This document shows positions 7,848 to 15,658 of a DNA stretch of 64,000 nucleotides, in pieces; position 1 is the first letter of the stretch, and the number at the start of each line of letters is the position of its first letter. Position numbers and translations under genes: made by a program. This DNA is from Bacillota bacterium (lineage in GTDB: Bacteria; Bacillota; Clostridia; Oscillospirales; Oscillospiraceae). The DNA lies in contig JAEXCS010000040.1 of NCBI GenBank assembly GCA_023402075.1, positions 124,001-188,000 on the forward strand. Reading direction: 5' to 3'. The notes below the pieces were generated by a model. That model did no database searches and had not been told where the DNA came from. It was given only the letters and a program-made list of their open reading frames with translations.

Positions 7848-9047
7848 GTGGATCAGCCTGTCTATCAGGTTTCTCAGGTAAACGAATATGTAAAGGCTCT
7901 GCTGGACGGAGAGCCGATTTTGCAGGATATTCTGGTACGGGGGGAGCTGTCCAACTACAAGGTTTACCCCTCTGGACACCATTATTTTACGCTGAAGGAT
8001 AAGGAGAGCGCGCTGCGGTGCGTCATGTTCCGCGGTCAGGCTCAAAGACTGCGGTTTCGCCCGGAAAATGGGATGAAGGCCATCGCGCAGGGGCGAATTT
8101 CCGTCTTTCCAAGAGATGGTGCTTATCAGCTTTACTGCGGCGGCCTGTCCCCGGACGGGGTGGGCGATCTGGCGATGGCCTTTGAGCAGCTGAAGGCAAA
8201 GCTGCTGGAGGAAGGCCTGTTCGACGAGGCGCACAAAAAGCCCTTGCCCCGCTATCCTGGGCGTATCGCCATTGTCACCTCTTCCGCAGGCGCGGCGATT
8301 CATGATATGCTCCGCATTCTGCGGCGCAGGTTCCCTGCCGCCGAGGTGGCGCTGCTTCCGGTGCGGGTGCAGGGGGCGGAGGCCCCGGCGGAAATCGCGG
8401 GCGCTATCCGGTATGCAAATCGCTGGAAGGTGGGAGACTTAATTATTACAGGCCGGGGCGGCGGGTCTATGGAGGACCTGTGGGCCTTTAATGACGAACG
8501 GGTGGCTCGGGCCATCTATGAGTCAGAGCTTCCGGTGATTTCAGCGGTGGGGCACGAGCCGGATGTGACCATTGCCGATTTTGTGGCGGATATGCGGGCG
8601 TCAACCCCCTCCAACGCGGCAGAAATTGCCGTACCTGACCAGATGGAGCTGCTGCGGTGGATCCGGGGCGCGGGGGAGCGGATGGTGCAGGCGGAAGAAA
8701 TGAAGCTTCAATTGTGCCGCCGCCGTCTTCAGACGCTTGCCGAGAAGCGGGTGATGAAAGACCAGCTTGCCTTTGTGCAGGACCGGCGGATGCTGCTGAC
8801 CCATTTGCAGCAGCGGCTGGGGGACCTTTCGGAGAAAAGCGTGGGTGCGAAGAAGCAGAAATTTTCCGCGCTTGCCGCATCACTGGACGCGATGAGCCCC
8901 CTAAAGGTTTTGGGCCGTGGCTACGCTGTGGCCCGAAACGGACAGGGCATCCTCAAAAGTTATCGGGACGCCCCGCCGGGCAGCCGCATTGAAGTGGCGC
9001 TGGGTGAGGGAACCCTTGAATGTACAGTTGAGAAAGGAAAACCGTGA
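7848..9047 (+). CDS. xseA: Exodeoxyribonuclease VII large subunit
   Basis: XseA is the catalytic subunit of the single-strand-specific exonuclease VII. The 399-residue protein has an N-terminal OB fold (VRGELSNYKVYPSGHHYFTLKD), the catalytic core with ITGRGGGSMEDLWAFNDE and SAVGHEPDVTIADFVADMRASTPS, and a coiled-coil C-terminal region. The GTG at 7848 lies 7 bases after GGAAGAAGG and matches the family N-terminus. The stop overlaps the xseB start. Confidence 0.97.
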   Translation: MDQPVYQVSQVNEYVKALLDGEPILQDILVRGELSNYKVYPSGHHYFTLKDKESALRCVMFRGQAQRLRFRPENGMKAIAQGRISVFPRDGAYQLYCGGLSPDGVGDLAMAFEQLKAKLLEEGLFDEAHKKPLPRYPGRIAIVTSSAGAAIHDMLRILRRRFPAAEVALLPVRVQGAEAPAEIAGAIRYANRWKVGDLIITGRGGGSMEDLWAFNDERVARAIYESELPVISAVGHEPDVTIADFVADMRASTPSNAAEIAVPDQMELLRWIRGAGERMVQAEEMKLQLCRRRLQTLAEKRVMKDQLAFVQDRRMLLTHLQQRLGDLSEKSVGAKKQKFSALAASLDAMSPLKVLGRGYAVARNGQGILKSYRDAPPGSRIEVALGEGTLECTVEKGKP

Positions 9048-9304
9048 TGGCTGGAAAGAAAAAAGAAGAGTCGCAGACCTTTGAGCAGCAGATTGCCCGT
9101 CTGGAGGAGATTGTGGCCCGGATGGAAAAGGGCGACGCAGAGCTGGCGGATTCTCTGGCGTTGTTTGACGAGGGGACGGCGCTGATTGCTTCCTGCGGAA
9201 GACTTCTGGACGAGGCAGAGCAAAAGGTGGTTCGGCTGATGAAGGGCGCGGACGGTGCTCCGGTGGAACTGCCCTTTGACACGGAGGATGAAGCGGATGG
9301 ATAA
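9047..9304 (+). CDS. xseB: Exodeoxyribonuclease VII small subunit
   Basis: The 85-residue protein carries the classic XseB signature: FEQQIARLEEIVARMEKGDAEL followed by SLALFDEG. It binds the XseA coiled coil. The ATG at 9047 overlaps the xseA stop; a GTG three bases earlier is an alternative. It overlaps ispA by 8 bases. Confidence 0.96.
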   Translation: MAGKKKEESQTFEQQIARLEEIVARMEKGDAELADSLALFDEGTALIASCGRLLDEAEQKVVRLMKGADGAPVELPFDTEDEADG

Positions 9305-10175
9305 GGCTGCGTTTGACGCGCGGTACGGAGAATACCGGCAGGCGGTGGAGGAATACTTGGAGGGGCTGTTTTCGGACAAGCCTCACTGGGTCGATTTGTA
9401 CGATGCCATGCGGTACAGCTTGCTTGCCGGAGGGAAACGGCTTCGCCCGGTGCTGGCGCTGGAAACGGCCCGCCTGTGCGGGCTGGAATGGCGAATGGCG
9501 CTGCCCGTGGCCTGTGCGGTGGAGCTGGTGCACACGTATTCTCTTATCCACGATGATCTGCCGTGTATGGACGACGACGACTTGCGCCGGGGAAAGCCCA
9601 CCAATCATAAGGTCTATGGTCAGACGCTGGCAGTGCTGGCGGGAGACGCTCTCCAGCCAGAGGCGTTCCGGCTGATTTTAACGGCGCCCGGCCTTGATGC
9701 GGCCCGGCGGGCCGACTGTGCACTGCTTTTGGCTCAGGCCGCCGGGGCGGACGGCATGGTGGCCGGTCAGGTGCTGGACACATTGCACAGCCCCCGCACC
9801 CGGGAGGAGCTTTTGGAGGTTCACAGCCTGAAAACCGGGGCGCTGCTGCGGGGTGCGGCGCTGATGGGCTGCACTGCCGCCGGCGCGGAGGAAAACCTGC
9901 GGGAGGCCCTTGGAAGCTATGCCCGGGAGCTGGGCGTGGCGTTTCAGATTCGGGACGACATGCTAGACGTGATGGGAGACGAGGCAAACCTCGGCAAAAC
10001 CCTTGGTTCAGACAAGGCGGACGGGAAGACGACTTACGTAGATCTGCTGGGGTTGGAGGGCTGCAAAAATGCCGTGCGGATGTGCACCGTCTCGGCAAAG
10101 GCCGCGCTGGCACGGCTTCCGGAGCATGAGTTTCTGGACGTTCTGGCGGACTCCTTGGCGGAACGGATCGGCTGA
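9297..10175 (+). CDS. ispA: Polyprenyl (farnesyl/geranyl) diphosphate synthase
   Basis: This enzyme condenses isopentenyl diphosphate with allylic diphosphates to give C15/C20 chains. The 292-residue product has the first Asp-rich motif in HDDLPCMDDDD, the second in RDDMLDVMGD, and GGKRLRP near the N-terminus. The start at 9297 has GGAGG nine bases upstream. The gene closes an xseA-xseB-ispA unit, an arrangement shared with OLE-containing Bacillota. No terminator separates it from the OLE promoter. Confidence 0.95.
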   Translation: MDKAAFDARYGEYRQAVEEYLEGLFSDKPHWVDLYDAMRYSLLAGGKRLRPVLALETARLCGLEWRMALPVACAVELVHTYSLIHDDLPCMDDDDLRRGKPTNHKVYGQTLAVLAGDALQPEAFRLILTAPGLDAARRADCALLLAQAAGADGMVAGQVLDTLHSPRTREELLEVHSLKTGALLRGAALMGCTAAGAEENLREALGSYARELGVAFQIRDDMLDVMGDEANLGKTLGSDKADGKTTYVDLLGLEGCKNAVRMCTVSAKAALARLPEHEFLDVLADSLAERIG

Positions 10176-10225
10176 AAACCCAAACCAGCACACGTAAAAT
10201 TCACACTTTGGATATACAAAAATCG

Positions 10226-10254
10226 TTGTATATTTATTAGGAACGTGCTATAAT
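10226..10254 (+). promoter_or_regulatory. Strong extended -10 promoter of the OLE RNA
   Basis: TTGTAT (10226-10231) and TATAAT (10249-10254) have 17-bp spacing, with TG at 10246-10247 making an extended -10 (TGCTATAAT). The predicted start, about 10260-10262, is exactly where the 5' strand of the closing helix of the OLE RNA begins. It is among the best promoter matches in the window. Confidence 0.75.
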
Positions 10255-10255
10255 A

Positions 10256-10910
10256 AGCATGCTAAGCGGCGGCGCAGTATCCTAGTCAGTACTGCGTCTT
10301 TCAAGGAGGGGCTAAAAATCCTCTGAAGGGCATATCGATGAAACCCGTGGTGTCTGCTTGAAACGCCCAGTTTTGGGTGGATGCTGGGGGGAAGCGTGAT
10401 TTCACGCTTGCGGACTCAGGGCGATGAGCAATGGCATGGTCAACCCGACCCTGTTTCTGTGGAGACCTGTTCTTGTGCGTGGACGTAATCCCATGTGGGT
10501 ACCCGGCCCGCGTACGAAACAGATTATGAACCTGCAATGCGGTGCATCGGGCGGTTTCGTCCGTAACGCTGTGTGCAGATGTAGCCTGCCTTGCGTGGGC
10601 GCGGTGGATAGAGGATTCAGGCAGTCTCTGCTCTGGCCAGAGCGGAGCTGCTATCGCCTTTTGAAACCCCGTCTGCAAAAGAGGCTAAAGAGACGCACAG
10701 ACTGAGGTGGAAATCATCTAGGCTGTCGCAAGGGCGAAAAAAGGATTACAGTGCGGACTAAGTGGCAGTCGGGTCGCGCGGACGGCAACGCCGCGACGCA
10801 GCGCCGAAAGGGGAACCGCCTCCATCGGCAACGAGAGGTGCGCTGCGGGGAAATCCAACCCGTACCTAAGCCGTAAGATTTACTTTTTTCACCGCCGCCG
10901 ACTTAGTGCT
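10256..10910 (+). ncRNA. ole: OLE RNA (ornate, large, extremophilic)
   Basis: This is a roughly 650-nt structured non-coding RNA between ispA and oapA. Its ends pair: 10262-10274 (CTAAGCGGCGGCG) with 10893-10906 (one bulged A at 10901), extended by 10256-10259 with 10907-10910. Internal helices I can read include 10273-10279/10290-10296, 10392-10399/10402-10409, 10630-10634/10639-10643, 10773-10778/10792-10797 and 10798-10804/10840-10846. Size, the ispA side, the adjacent OapA gene and dxs beyond it all match the known OLE locus. From the literature, OLE forms a membrane-bound ribonucleoprotein with OapA and is linked to tolerance of alcohol, cold and Mg2+ stress. Exact ends are inferred; no alignment to the Rfam model was possible. 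Confidence 0.88.
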
Positions 10911-10968
10911 TTGATTATTTAAACCGCCGTTTCAGGCGGAATTTTGCCGTGCCCGGGGAGGCAACAGG

Positions 10969-11535
10969 TTGAGCAAAATAAAACGAAAACGAAAAAATAA
11001 CGCCGAAGTGCCGCAGTACCGCTGGGCACTGCGGATATTTTTCATCGCCGTGGCGCTGTCCGCTGCGCTGAGCCTTGCTTCTGAAAGCGCGCTCACCGGG
11101 GCGGGGATCGCGGCGGCGCTTATGGTTTTGGCAGGATTTATCGGCCTTGGCATTTTATTCGATATCATCGGCGTGGCCGTTACCGCCGCGGACGAGCGGC
11201 CCTTTCATTCCATGGCCGCCCATAAGGAGCCCGGCGCGTCAGAGGCCATTGCGCTTCTTCGCAATGCGGGCCGCGTCAGCAGTTTTTGCAACGATGTGGT
11301 GGGCGATATCTGCGGCATTGTCTCCGGTACCACCGCCGCCGTCATCGTGATCCGGCTTCAGCCGCTGCTGGTGAGCGTGCACAGTGTGTTTCTGAGTGCG
11401 GCGGTCACGGCCATCATTTCGGGCCTGACCATCGGCGGGAAGGCGCTGGGCAAATCACTGGCTATCAATCAGAGCACCCGCGTGGTCTTTCTGGCGGGCA
11501 AGATTTTGCACGTATTTCATCGCTCCTCTAAGTGA
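10969..11535 (+). CDS. oapA: OLE-associated membrane protein OapA
   Basis: The 188-residue protein has a basic N-terminus (SKIKRKRKNN), then about four hydrophobic segments (roughly 20-38, 45-70, 115-135 and 140-160). Between them is the conserved loop with DIIGVAVTAADERPFHSMA and SSFCNDVVGDICGI, which I recognise from OapA, a DUF21-related protein. OapA is the membrane partner of OLE RNA and lies right after the RNA in known loci. The start is TTG at 10969 with GGGGAGG about nine bases upstream. The basic N-terminus is a plausible RNA-contact region, by inference. Confidence 0.9.
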   Translation: MSKIKRKRKNNAEVPQYRWALRIFFIAVALSAALSLASESALTGAGIAAALMVLAGFIGLGILFDIIGVAVTAADERPFHSMAAHKEPGASEAIALLRNAGRVSSFCNDVVGDICGIVSGTTAAVIVIRLQPLLVSVHSVFLSAAVTAIISGLTIGGKALGKSLAINQSTRVVFLAGKILHVFHRSSK

Positions 11536-11577
11536 AGAGAGCGGGGTGCTCTGTAATTATTGAAAAGAGAGACTCCT

Positions 11578-13428
11578 ATGATTCTTGAAACTATTAATTC
11601 TCCTGCGGACGTAAAGGCGCTGAGCCGTGGAGAGCTGGATACGCTGTGCGGCGAGCTGCGTCACTTTTTGATTGAACAGGTTTCCCAAACCGGCGGACAC
11701 ATGGCTTCTAACCTCGGCGTGGTGGAGCTGACGGTGGCAATCCATCGGGTGTTTGACACTGCCAACGACCGGCTGGTGTTTGACGTGGGTCATCAATGCT
11801 ATGTCCACAAGGCGCTGACGGGGCGCAAAGAGCTGTTTGGCTCTTTGCGACAGTTCGGCGGCCTGTCCGGCTTTCCAAAGCCCTATGAGAGTGAGCACGA
11901 CGCATTTGTGGCGGGACACGCTTCCAACTCCGTCTCCGTGGCGCTGGGCATGGCCCGGGCCAGAACATTGGCGGGGAAGGACCACAGCGTTCTGGCCCTC
12001 ATCGGAGATGGGGCGCTGTCCGGCGGACTTGCCTATGAGGGATTGAACAACGCCGGGGCATCCAAAGAGCCGCTAATTGTGATTTTGAACGACAACGGCA
12101 TGTCCATTAACCCCAATGTGGGGGCGGTGAGCAGGCATCTGGGTAAAATCAGAAGCAAGCCCGCCTATTACCACTTTAAGAAGTGGTATCGAAGCCTGTT
12201 CGGTGCAGAACCCACGAAAAGCGGGCTTTACCGCTTTAACCATCGGATGAAAACCTCCCTAAAAAAAGCCCTGTGGCCCGGAAGCACGCTGTTTGAGGAC
12301 ATGGGATTCAATTACTTAGGGCCGATTGACGGACACGACATCGATCGGCTGTGCGACATGCTTCAATGGGCCAGAGAGCTGCGCTGCCCGGTGGTGGTCC
12401 ACGTACACACCGAGAAGGGTCGAGGGTATGCACCTGCCCAGCGGGACCCCGGCAAGTTTCACGGCATCGGGCCATTTGACGCAGCCACAGGTCTTTTAAA
12501 AAAGCCGGAGACAGAGAGCTTTTCTTCTGTTTTCGGAAAGACGCTTGTTTCCCTTGCCGCCCAGGATTCACGGGTGTGCGCCATCACTGCTGCCATGGCG
12601 GATGGAACAGGGCTGAGCCACTTTCAAAAGGAATTTCCAAAGCGGTTTTTTGATGTCGCTATCGCGGAAGGGCACGGCGCGGCCATGGCCGGGGGACTTG
12701 CCTCGCAGGGGATGATTCCCGTGTTTGCGGTGTATTCCACATTTTTACAGCGGAGCTATGATATGCTTCTCCACGATGTGGCACTGGAAGGCCTGCATGT
12801 GGTGCTGGCGGTGGACCGGGCCGGTCTTGTAGGAAACGACGGAGAGACGCACCATGGTGCGTTTGACGCGCTGTTTCTGCCCACCGTCCCCGGGATGACC
12901 GTGTATTGCCCCGCTAGCTTTGCGGAACTGCGGCAGATGCTCAGACGCGCGGTTTTAGAGTGCGAAGGGCCGGTGGCCGTCCGTTATCCAAGAGGCGGTG
13001 AGGGCCGCTACCGGGAGGACGGCGGAGACGCCGCCGCCGTGCGGCTGCGTGAAGGGAAGGACGTGACGATTCTGACCTACGGCGTGCTGGTAAATCAGGC
13101 GCTGGACGCGGCCGAGTTGCTGGAAAAGCAGGGAATTCATGCCGGTGTGGTGAAGCTGAACCGCATTGCGCCACTGGATTACGAGGATTTGGCGCCCGCG
13201 CTCTCCGGCTGCGAATGCATTCTTGCTGTGGAAGACTGCTGCGGCTCCGGCTGCGTGGGACAAAGAGTGGGCGGTATTCTTGCCGCCCGAGGCAGCGCAC
13301 CCAAGCGGATGCTTTTTAAGAATCTTGGCCGCAGCTTTGTTCCGGCAGGGTCTGTTGGGGAGCTTCGGCACAGTCTTGGGCTGGATGCGGAGGGCATTGT
13401 AAAAGCTGTTTTAGAGGGAATCCGGTAA
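11578..13428 (+). CDS. dxs: 1-deoxy-D-xylulose-5-phosphate synthase
   Basis: Dxs makes DXP from pyruvate and glyceraldehyde 3-phosphate, the first step of the MEP isoprenoid pathway. The 616-residue protein has the usual length. It shows GGHMASNLGVVELTVA near the N-terminus, the thiamine-diphosphate motif GDGALSGGLAYEGLNNAG (about 143-160) ending in NDNGMSI, and the transketolase C-terminal domains. The ATG at 11578 is preferred over an in-frame TTG at 11560. It follows oapA by 42 bases and begins a run to recN. Confidence 0.96.
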   Translation: MILETINSPADVKALSRGELDTLCGELRHFLIEQVSQTGGHMASNLGVVELTVAIHRVFDTANDRLVFDVGHQCYVHKALTGRKELFGSLRQFGGLSGFPKPYESEHDAFVAGHASNSVSVALGMARARTLAGKDHSVLALIGDGALSGGLAYEGLNNAGASKEPLIVILNDNGMSINPNVGAVSRHLGKIRSKPAYYHFKKWYRSLFGAEPTKSGLYRFNHRMKTSLKKALWPGSTLFEDMGFNYLGPIDGHDIDRLCDMLQWARELRCPVVVHVHTEKGRGYAPAQRDPGKFHGIGPFDAATGLLKKPETESFSSVFGKTLVSLAAQDSRVCAITAAMADGTGLSHFQKEFPKRFFDVAIAEGHGAAMAGGLASQGMIPVFAVYSTFLQRSYDMLLHDVALEGLHVVLAVDRAGLVGNDGETHHGAFDALFLPTVPGMTVYCPASFAELRQMLRRAVLECEGPVAVRYPRGGEGRYREDGGDAAAVRLREGKDVTILTYGVLVNQALDAAELLEKQGIHAGVVKLNRIAPLDYEDLAPALSGCECILAVEDCCGSGCVGQRVGGILAARGSAPKRMLFKNLGRSFVPAGSVGELRHSLGLDAEGIVKAVLEGIR

Positions 13429-13461
13429 AAATACCGCGCCATTTCGCGGGGAGGACATAGC

Positions 13462-14286
13462 ATGAGTGAAAAAAAACGGCTGGATATGCTGTTGGTGGAG
13501 CGTGGCTTGCTGGAAAGTCGGCAAAAGGCGCAGGCCGTCATTATGAGTGGGCTGGTGTTTGTAAAGGGCCAGCGGGCAGACAAGCCCGGAACCGCTTTTT
13601 CTGTGGATGAGGAAATTGAAGTGCGGGGCGGCGGGCTTGCCTATGTGAGCCGGGGCGGACTGAAGCTTGAAAAGGCCATGTCTGTGTTTCCCATTGACTT
13701 AAATGATACGATCTGTGGCGACATCGGGGCCTCTACCGGCGGCTTTACTGACTGTATGCTTCAAAACGGGGCAAAGAAAGTTTACGCCGTGGATGTGGGC
13801 TACGGGCAGCTCGCATGGAAGCTGCGGTCCGACCCGCGGGTGGTATGCTTGGAGCGGACAAACGCCCGGTATCTCACCCATGAACAGGTGCCGGACGAAC
13901 TGGATTTTGCCAGTGTGGACGTGAGCTTTATTTCGCTCAAACTGATTCTGCCCGCCCTGCGGGGACTTTTAAAGCAGGAGGGCGGCGCGGTGTGCCTTGT
14001 GAAGCCGCAATTTGAGGCTGGCCGGGAAAAGGTTGGAAAAAAAGGCGTGGTTCGTGACCCGGAAGTACACCGTGAGGTGCTGGAGCATTTTTTAAACCAC
14101 GCAAAGGAATCTGACTTTACAGTAGTTGGGTTGACATACTCTCCCATTCGAGGACCTGAGGGAAACATCGAGTATCTGGGGTTTTTACGCTGTAAAGCGG
14201 TGGAAAATGCGCCGGTTTTTGATTTGCAGGCGCTGGTGGCGGAATCCCACGCGGACCTGCCGGAGAAGGGAGGCGCGGAGACATGA
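13462..14286 (+). CDS. tlyA: TlyA-family rRNA 2'-O-methyltransferase
   Basis: The 274-residue protein has an N-terminal S4 RNA-binding domain (residues 4-60, with SRQKAQAVIMSGLVFVKG) and an FtsJ/RrmJ-like methyltransferase domain with GDIGASTGGFTDCML as the SAM-binding motif and VSFISLKLILP. TlyA proteins methylate cytidines of 16S and 23S rRNA; older annotations say hemolysin A. The gene overlaps nadK by four bases and sits in the usual Firmicute order dxs-tlyA-nadK-argR-recN. Confidence 0.93.
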   Translation: MSEKKRLDMLLVERGLLESRQKAQAVIMSGLVFVKGQRADKPGTAFSVDEEIEVRGGGLAYVSRGGLKLEKAMSVFPIDLNDTICGDIGASTGGFTDCMLQNGAKKVYAVDVGYGQLAWKLRSDPRVVCLERTNARYLTHEQVPDELDFASVDVSFISLKLILPALRGLLKQEGGAVCLVKPQFEAGREKVGKKGVVRDPEVHREVLEHFLNHAKESDFTVVGLTYSPIRGPEGNIEYLGFLRCKAVENAPVFDLQALVAESHADLPEKGGAET

Positions 14287-15173
14287 AAGAGGGAAAAAAG
14301 ATTATTCTTTGCCCAAATCCCAGCCGGGATCGGGATATGAGCGCCACGAAGGCTGCCCGCGCCATTTTGCACGAGTGCGGCTTCCGGACGGTGGTGTGCT
14401 CGCCCTTCCGTGACCAGCGGGAGGGAACCTCCTTTGCGGATTTGGAGGTGCGTCCGCTGACGCATGAGCTGCGCTCTGCGGATTTGCTGATTACGCTGGG
14501 CGGAGACGGTACGATTCTGCATCTGGCCAAGTTGGCCGCGCTGAATAAGGTGCCGGTGCTGGGCGTTAACACCGGAAGCTTGGGCTTCATCGCGGAGCTG
14601 GAGCTGGGAGAGCTGGAAATGCTGCGGCGGTTGGCGGCCTGGGATTTTGAAACGGAAGGCCGGATGATGCTGGACGTAAATGTCCTGCGGAACGGGCGGT
14701 CCGTCTACACCAATCTGGGGCTGAACGACGCGGTGATCCGGGAGGGTCCCATCTCCCATGTGATTCATCTGCGGATTGAGTCCGACGGACATCATCTGGC
14801 GGATATTGCGGGAGACGGTGTGATTATTGCCACGCCCACCGGGTCTACGGCATATTCTCTCTCCGCCGGTGGCCCTGTGGTGGAACCGGAGGCGGAGGCC
14901 ATGGTGGTCTGCCCTATCTGCACGCATAATATGCGGTTTTCCTCGTATGTTCTGTCACCCGGTCACACGCTGTCCATCCGCACCGAGCGAAACGGACGCA
15001 AGCCGGTGTATTTGTTTGTGGACGAAAGCAGAGGATTTTCCCTCCATGCGGAGGACGAGGTGCAGGTGCGCCGGTCTAAGTACGAGCTGAAGCTGGTGCG
15101 GCTGACCGAAAAAAGTTTTTGTGAAATTTTTGCAAGAAAAATGCTGCCGGGAGGACAGGAAGATGAAAAATGA
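14283..15173 (+). CDS. nadK: NAD kinase
   Basis: NadK phosphorylates NAD to NADP. The 296-residue protein shows the diagnostic GGDGTIL (about residues 73-79), NTGSLGFIAE and the glycine-rich ATPTGSTAYSLSAGGP loop. It overlaps tlyA at its start and argR at its end. Confidence 0.96.
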   Translation: MKEGKKIILCPNPSRDRDMSATKAARAILHECGFRTVVCSPFRDQREGTSFADLEVRPLTHELRSADLLITLGGDGTILHLAKLAALNKVPVLGVNTGSLGFIAELELGELEMLRRLAAWDFETEGRMMLDVNVLRNGRSVYTNLGLNDAVIREGPISHVIHLRIESDGHHLADIAGDGVIIATPTGSTAYSLSAGGPVVEPEAEAMVVCPICTHNMRFSSYVLSPGHTLSIRTERNGRKPVYLFVDESRGFSLHAEDEVQVRRSKYELKLVRLTEKSFCEIFARKMLPGGQEDEK

Positions 15174-15618
15174 ACGGCAAATGCTGATTTTAGAAATTAT
15201 CGGGCAGGAAGATATCGAGACGCAGGAGCAGCTTTTGGAGCGGCTGCAGGCCCGGGGTGTGGCAAGCACGCAGGCCACCATTTCCCGGGACATCAAGCAG
15301 ATGCACCTCATTAAAGAGCCTGTGGGACGCGGGGTGTATAAATATTCCGTGTCTGGAAACCGCACCCGGTTGAACTTTGCGGAGAAGCTGCGCACCATCT
15401 TTCGGGAGAGCATCACGGGTATCGAAAACGCGCAAAACATTGTGGTGGTGAAGACGATGCCGGGGCTGGCCAGCGCTGCCTGCGCTGCGTTGGACGACAT
15501 GGATTTGGGCTATATGCTGGGAAGTCTCGCAGGGGATGACACGGCATTTCTGGTGATGCGGGACACTGATTCGGCAGAGACTTTCTGTAAAGAAATTCAG
15601 GAAATGATAAACATATAA
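15163..15618 (+). CDS. argR: Arginine repressor
   Basis: The 151-residue protein has the ArgR winged-helix N-terminus (RQMLILEIIGQEDIETQEQL and STQATISRDIKQMHL) and the oligomerisation/arginine-binding C-terminal domain with GLASAACAALD and LAGDDTAFLVM. ArgR controls arginine genes and, in this conserved position before recN, may have other targets. The ATG at 15163 follows GGGAGGACAGGAAG. Confidence 0.96.
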   Translation: MKNERQMLILEIIGQEDIETQEQLLERLQARGVASTQATISRDIKQMHLIKEPVGRGVYKYSVSGNRTRLNFAEKLRTIFRESITGIENAQNIVVVKTMPGLASAACAALDDMDLGYMLGSLAGDDTAFLVMRDTDSAETFCKEIQEMINI

Positions 15619-15658
15619 AGGGAATTATCATTACAAAAGAGAAAAGGGGGAGGAAGCC

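Noticed and set aside
10301..10705. Open frames on both strands inside the OLE region (93 aa plus, 125 aa minus)
   Set aside because: They lack ribosome sites, overlap each other and lie in helices of the structured RNA. Compositional openness is expected in GC-rich DNA.
10256..10910. RNase P RNA, tmRNA or a group II intron as the identity of the large RNA
   Set aside because: I see no intron-encoded protein or domain V motif, and no tRNA-like ends as in tmRNA. The neighbours ispA, OapA and dxs point specifically to OLE.
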